A stretch of 64,000 nt of DNA from Pseudomonas chlororaphis. GTDB lineage: Bacteria > Pseudomonadota > Gammaproteobacteria > Pseudomonadales > Pseudomonadaceae. The stretch's first letter is position 1. Each line of letters opens with the position of its first letter. This document shows, in pieces, positions 59,734 to 64,000 of the stretch. The notes beneath the pieces were generated by a model, which did not search any database, had not been told where the DNA came from, and was given only the letters and a program-made list of their open reading frames with translations. The stretch lies in contig NZ_MSCT01000018.1 in NCBI RefSeq assembly GCF_001921865.1, forward strand, positions 124,001 to 188,000. The letters run 5' to 3'. The position numbers were made by a program, and so were the translations under genes.

Positions 59734-62700
59734 TCAGTTCAAGTGGGTCAGCAGCTGCTCCCTGAAGCTCTCCAGCAGCGCCGCGCTGTCCGCCATCGCT
59801 TCATGGCCGACCTCGATCCTGCGCGAAGCCGCCATCTGCCCGCCCGACACCTCGCGGCCAATGGCCTGCTCCAGGGTATCGATACGTTCGCGGGCATAGT
59901 CGCCGGACCACCACAGGTGCGGCGCGACCTGCAACGGACGGTAGGCATAGGCCGCGGACAAGGCGCTCAAATCGTCGAACACCGCGCCGACCAGCGCCGC
60001 GTCGAACTCGGCCTTGAACAACCCGGCCGCACGCGCAAGCTCGCCCGGTTCGAGGGCAATATGCCGGGATACCCAGCCGTGGATGCTCTGCCAGTTCAAC
60101 TCCGCCTCCTGCCTCAGCCGCTGCTCGATCGACTCGGCGCTGGCCGGGAACAGCAGGCACAGCTTGTCGACGATCGCCCGCCACTCGGACTCGGCCGTCA
60201 CCTTGACTGGCAGCGCCTGCTCCTCGACCCGATCGCCCGCCTCCTGGGGCGGCGTCGGGTCGAGCAGGCCGAGGAAACGCACGGTCTCGCCGACCGCCTC
60301 CAGCTCGCTGGCCACGTCCATGGCGATCGACCCGCCCAGGGACCAACCGGCCAGGTAGTAAGGCCCGACCGGCTGCACCTTGCGGATGCTGGCCACGTAG
60401 CGCTGGACCATCGCCAGCCATGAAACCTCTGTCCAGTCGGCTTGCAGGTAGGACTGATGCAACACGCCGTACACCGCGCAACGGTCGCGCAACCGCGCCG
60501 CCAGCGGCAGGTAGCCATACACGCTGCCCCCCGCCGGGTGGAAGCAGAACAGCGGCTGACCGGAACCGCCCAAGGCGATGACGTTGTCCGCGGCAGCGGC
60601 CTGGCCGGCGTCGATGACGGCCACCAGTTGCCCGACGGTCGGTGCGGTGAACAGCGCGTTGATGCTCAGTTTCAGCCCCAGGGCCTGGTTGATCGCACCG
60701 ATCAGGCGCAAGGCATCCAGGGAGTGGCCGCCCAGCTCGAAGAAGTTGTCGTTCAGGCCCACGCGCTCGACCTCGAGCACCTGGGTCCAGATCGCCGCGA
60801 GCTGTTGCTCAAGCTCGCTCTGTGGCGCGCTATAGGCCTGCTGCAACAGGCTGGCATCGGCCTGGGGCAGCGCTTTGCGGTCCAGCTTGCCGTTGGGGCT
60901 CAACGGCAGGGCCTCAAGGAACAGCAGATGGGCCGGCAACATGTAGTCCGGCAGCACCGCCTTGAGCGCCGCCTTCAACTGCTCGCGCAACGACGCCTGG
61001 TCTTCCTGGCTGTCAGCCGCCACCACATAGGCCACCAACTGCGGACCGCCGGCCGCCTCCTGGGCCAGCACCACCGCTTCGCGCACCTGGGGCTGTTCCA
61101 GCAGACGGGCTTCGATCTCGCCCATTTCGATACGGAAACCGCGGATCTTCACCTGATGGTCGATACGCCCGGCGTATTCGATCACGCCTTCGGCGTCGTA
61201 ACGCGCCAGGTCGCCGGAGCGGTACAGGCGCCCGCCGTCCTGGCTGAACGGGTCGGGAATGAAGCGCTCCGCCGTCAAGCCCGGACGGTCGTGGTAACCC
61301 CGGGCCAGCAGCTCGCCGCCGATCATCAGCTCGCCGATCACCCCGTTCAGCGGCAGGTGGCCGCTGTTGTCCAGCAGGTAGATGGCACGCCCGGGCAACG
61401 CCTTGCCCAGGGGAATCACCGCCGGCATCGGCTCGGCACCGCTCAGGTAAGCGCCGCAGTCATGGGCCGTGGCACTCACCGTGGCCTCGGTAGGGCCGTA
61501 GGTGTTGAGCAGGCAGACCTGATCCAGCCCGGCCTGTTTCCAGGCGGCCACGCCTTCCGCCGCCATGGCCTCGCCGCCCAGGTTGAGCTGGCGCAGACGC
61601 CCGAAGTGCCGTGGCCCCTTGGCCGCGAAATCCTTGCCGAGCATGAACCAGTAAGCGGTGCTCAAGTCGACGATGCTGATGCCCTGCTCGATCAGTTCGC
61701 GGTAGAAGGTCTCGCTGTCCCACAGCTCTTTACCGCGAATCACCACCGAGGCGCCGCAGATCAGCGCCGGGTACAACTGCTCGACGAAGGCGTCGAAGTT
61801 GAAGGTGGAGAATTGCAGGCCGCGGTCCTCGGCGGTCATCTTGAAGTGGCTCGCGGTGGCCCGGGCGTGCTGGCTCAGCGCGTCCTGGGTGATCCCCACG
61901 CCCTTGGGCCGGCCGGTGGAACCGGAGGTGTACATCACATACGCCAGGTTCTGCGCGCTGCTGCGCTCGGGCGGGTTGCCCAGGGCATAGCCGTCCAGCC
62001 ATTCGTGGCTCAAGTCCAGGCACAGGTGCGGTACGTCCACCGCACCGCACAGGCGATCGAGCAGCGGCGTCTGGGTCAGCAGCAGTTGAATGCCGCTGTC
62101 CTGCATCATGTAGTGCAGGCGGTCCTGGGGGTATTCGGGGTCCAGCGGCACATAGGCGCCGCCGGCCTTGAGCACCGCCAGCAGGCCGACAATCATGTCC
62201 AGCCCGCGCTCCACGGCGATACCGACCCGGACATCCGGGCCGATGCCCAGCTCGATCAGCTTGTGCGCCAACTGGTTGGCCCGCTGGTTGAACTGCCGGT
62301 AGCTCAGTTGCCGGCCGTCGCACAGCAGCGCCACGGCATCCGGGGTGCGCTGGGCCTGGGCCTCGATCAATTGCTGTACGTTCAGGTCGCGACCCACGTG
62401 GGTGGCCGCCTGGCGCGACGTCTGCTCGATCGTCGCCCGCTGCCCGTCGTCGAGCAGCGACAGCTCGCCCAGGCACTGCCGGGGGTTGCCGACCATGGCC
62501 AGCAGCACCTGCCGCAGCCCCGCGGCCAACTGCTCGATCGCCGCGGCACTGAAGTGCTGCAAGGAATAGCTGTAGTCGAACGACAAGCGCTCCGCGACGA
62601 ACACCGACAGGGTCAGCGGGTAGTTGGTCTGCTCAACGTTGCCCACCGCGCCGAATTGCAGCTGCGCCGGCGAACCCTGCTCCAGGGCTTCGGACACCGG

Positions 62701-64000
62701 GTAGTTCTCGAACACCAGGATGTTGTCGAACAGGGCATCGGCCCCCAGGCCGGCCCAGCGCTGCACGTCGTACAGCGGTGTGTGCTCGAAATCGCGCAGG
62801 GCCAGGTTGCGCGCCTGCACCACCTGCAACCAGTCGCTCAACGACTGCTCCGGACGTGGCGTGGCCACCACCGGCAGGGTGTTGATGAACAGGCCGATCT
62901 GCTGCTCCACGCCCTTGAGTTCCGCGGGGCGCCCGGACACCGTGGCGCCGAACACCACGGTGTCCTGCCCGGTGCAGCGTTGCAGCAACAGCAGCCAGGC
63001 GGCTTGCACCAGGGTGTTGACCGTGACTTTCTGCTGCCGGGCGAACTCGCTCAGGCCGCGGGTCTGCTGGGCGTCCAGGGTGCAGGCATGGCTGGCCTGG
63101 CCGCTTGGCTGCGGCGCCTGCACACCCGCGGCCATGGCCTGGGCCAGACGGGTCGGCTCATCCAGGGCCAGCAGTTGCTGCTTCCAGAAGTCCTCGCCGA
63201 CCTGGGCGTCCTGGCGTTGCAGCCAGGCGATGTAGTCGCGGTAGCGCCCGGTCAGGTGCGCGGGCAATTGACCGGCATAACGTTGCAGCACTTCGCCAAG
63301 CAGCTGCGAGTTGCTCCAGCCGTCCATCAGGATGTGATGGTTGGTGTAGATCAGGTGGTAACGCTGCTCGTCGAGCCGCACCAGGGTCAGGCGCAGCAAC
63401 GGCGCCGCCGCCAGATCGAAGCCGCGCTGGCGCTCGGCCGCCGCCAGGGTGTCCAGCGCCTCTTGCCGATGCGCCTGGGCACGCCAGTCGTGCTCGACGC
63501 AGTCGAGGGTGGCCTGTTTGTACACCACCTGGATCGGCGCCGGCAGTTCGCCCTGCCAGAGGAAGCCGCTGCGCAGGATGTCGTGGCGCTCCACGGTGGC
63601 CTGCCAGGCCTGGCGGAAGCGCTCGGGGTCGAGGCCGTCCACGTCCACCCGCAACTGGTTGATGTAGTCGCCGCCCTGCTCCTCGAACAAGGTGTGGAAC
63701 AGCATGCCCTGCTGCATCGGCGACAGCGGGTAGAGGTCCTCGACCTGGGCCAGGGCCACGGGCAGGCGGTCCAGTTGCTGCTGGCTCAGGCCGGCCAGCG
63801 GGAAGTCCGACGGCGTGGCGCCGCGGTGCTCGGGCTGGCTGCAATGCTCGATCAGCGCCTGGAGCTCGCGGGCATAGTCGTCCGCCAGGCGCTGGATGGT
63901 CGACACGTCGAACATCCCCTGGCTGAAGCTCCAGCCCAGGCTCAGCTCGCCGCCGTAGACCTGGCCGTTGAGGGTCAGCCAGTTGCCCAGGGGCGCCTGC
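59734..64000 (-). CDS. pvdD: Terminal pyoverdine NRPS, last module (…E)-C-A-PCP-TE, 5' end outside window
   Basis: The frame is open to the right edge, giving about 1,421 residues. Numbered from the Met at 63915: before it, GNWLTLNGQVYGGELSLGWS is the end of an epimerisation domain, so the previous residue is D. A C domain follows (about 55-490; TNHHILMDG, active His194). The A domain (about 520-1010) has YTSGSTGRPKG and, at the specificity core, FNFDAFVEQL. That gives Asp235, Ala236 and Glu239 in gramicidin numbering, which suggests a basic amino acid (inference). The PCP has FFELGGHSLDAL. The TE (about 1140-1390) has AGWSLGG and GHEAM. The TE releases ferribactin. The name follows PAO1 synteny. 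Confidence 0.92.
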   Translation of the reverse strand, partial: QAPLGNWLTLNGQVYGGELSLGWSFSQGMFDVSTIQRLADDYARELQALIEHCSQPEHRGATPSDFPLAGLSQQQLDRLPVALAQVEDLYPLSPMQQGMLFHTLFEEQGGDYINQLRVDVDGLDPERFRQAWQATVERHDILRSGFLWQGELPAPIQVVYKQATLDCVEHDWRAQAHRQEALDTLAAAERQRGFDLAAAPLLRLTLVRLDEQRYHLIYTNHHILMDGWSNSQLLGEVLQRYAGQLPAHLTGRYRDYIAWLQRQDAQVGEDFWKQQLLALDEPTRLAQAMAAGVQAPQPSGQASHACTLDAQQTRGLSEFARQQKVTVNTLVQAAWLLLLQRCTGQDTVVFGATVSGRPAELKGVEQQIGLFINTLPVVATPRPEQSLSDWLQVVQARNLALRDFEHTPLYDVQRWAGLGADALFDNILVFENYPVSEALEQGSPAQLQFGAVGNVEQTNYPLTLSVFVAERLSFDYSYSLQHFSAAAIEQLAAGLRQVLLAMVGNPRQCLGELSLLDDGQRATIEQTSRQAATHVGRDLNVQQLIEAQAQRTPDAVALLCDGRQLSYRQFNQRANQLAHKLIELGIGPDVRVGIAVERGLDMIVGLLAVLKAGGAYVPLDPEYPQDRLHYMMQDSGIQLLLTQTPLLDRLCGAVDVPHLCLDLSHEWLDGYALGNPPERSSAQNLAYVMYTSGSTGRPKGVGITQDALSQHARATASHFKMTAEDRGLQFSTFNFDAFVEQLYPALICGASVVIRGKELWDSETFYRELIEQGISIVDLSTAYWFMLGKDFAAKGPRHFGRLRQLNLGGEAMAAEGVAAWKQAGLDQVCLLNTYGPTEATVSATAHDCGAYLSGAEPMPAVIPLGKALPGRAIYLLDNSGHLPLNGVIGELMIGGELLARGYHDRPGLTAERFIPDPFSQDGGRLYRSGDLARYDAEGVIEYAGRIDHQVKIRGFRIEMGEIEARLLEQPQVREAVVLAQEAAGGPQLVAYVVAADSQEDQASLREQLKAALKAVLPDYMLPAHLLFLEALPLSPNGKLDRKALPQADASLLQQAYSAPQSELEQQLAAIWTQVLEVERVGLNDNFFELGGHSLDALRLIGAINQALGLKLSINALFTAPTVGQLVAVIDAGQAAAADNVIALGGSGQPLFCFHPAGGSVYGYLPLAARLRDRCAVYGVLHQSYLQADWTEVSWLAMVQRYVASIRKVQPVGPYYLAGWSLGGSIAMDVASELEAVGETVRFLGLLDPTPPQEAGDRVEEQALPVKVTAESEWRAIVDKLCLLFPASAESIEQRLRQEAELNWQSIHGWVSRHIALEPGELARAAGLFKAEFDAALVGAVFDDLSALSAAYAYRPLQVAPHLWWSGDYARERIDTLEQAIGREVSGGQMAASRRIEVGHEAMADSAALLESFREQLLTHLN

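Overview
The window is high-GC chromosomal DNA with dense, short-spaced genes. It reads as a fluorescent Pseudomonas, most likely of the P. fluorescens group (P. protegens / P. chlororaphis-like). The main reason is that the right third is a pyoverdine siderophore locus in the same gene order as P. aeruginosa PAO1 (pvdA, fpvI, pvdRT-opmQ, pvdP, pvdMNO, pvdF, pvdE, fpvA, NRPS). The ampR-ampC pair, DHA2/HlyD pump, YcaC/pirin cluster and REP-like repeats fit the same genus. The species is inferred, not proven.

Layout. 0-0.3 kb: tail of a LysR-like regulator. 0.4-3.5 kb: a membrane hybrid histidine kinase divergent from a NarL-type response regulator, then a glutathione transferase. 3.6 kb: tRNA-Gln(TTG). 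4.1-7.1 kb: an amidase and a PIN-like protein with a long insertion. 7.1-8.4 kb: a glutamine amidotransferase-like protein and a GNAT acetyltransferase. 8.7-11.6 kb: a quinone oxidoreductase sandwiched by two paralogous DUF4440/SnoaL-like proteins, divergent from a LysR regulator. 11.6-13.1 kb: PhzF-like and YheO-like genes. 13.2-15.5 kb: ampR-ampC. 15.6-16.2 kb: a UPF0149 protein. 16.3-18.1 kb: a PAAR-tipped putative type VI secretion effector overlapping a small membrane protein, its likely immunity partner. 18.3-18.8 kb: three tandem 149-bp palindromic units. 18.9-22.0 kb: TauE/SafE exporter, DUF3087, a V4R-like unknown and a TerB/DUF533 protein. 22.2-24.9 kb: an EmrAB-like pump. 24.9-25.4 kb: an AhpD-like protein. 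25.6-29.6 kb: a FecI-FecR-FecA-type iron signalling set. 29.7-31.2 kb: an MscS channel with a cyclic-nucleotide-binding tail. 31.3-34.7 kb: two YcaC-like hydrolases and a pirin, divergent from a LysR regulator. 34.8-36.4 kb: a PaaI-like thioesterase and DkgB. 36.4-37.4 kb: two receiver-like proteins that lack the phospho-acceptor. 37.6-41.2 kb: mgtA-mgtC magnesium genes. 41.8-64 kb: the pyoverdine locus, running off the right edge inside the terminal NRPS.

How it works together. In the pyoverdine region, PvdA and PvdF make N5-formyl-N5-hydroxyornithine for the NRPS, whose last module (C-A-PCP-TE) is visible. PvdE exports the acylated precursor, and PvdP, PvdM, PvdN and PvdO mature the chromophore and side chain in the periplasm. 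PvdRT-OpmQ expels or recycles the siderophore. FpvA takes up the ferric form and signals to FpvI. Five perfect TAAAT-N16-CGT iron-starvation (PvdS) boxes sit upstream of pvdA, pvdR, pvdP, pvdM, pvdF and pvdE: six boxes counted singly, four of them in two divergent pairs. The expected anti-sigma gene fpvR is not between fpvI and pvdR.

Several non-coding elements are also visible: REPIN-like inverted pairs, clear terminators, AT-rich dyads and candidate Fur sites.
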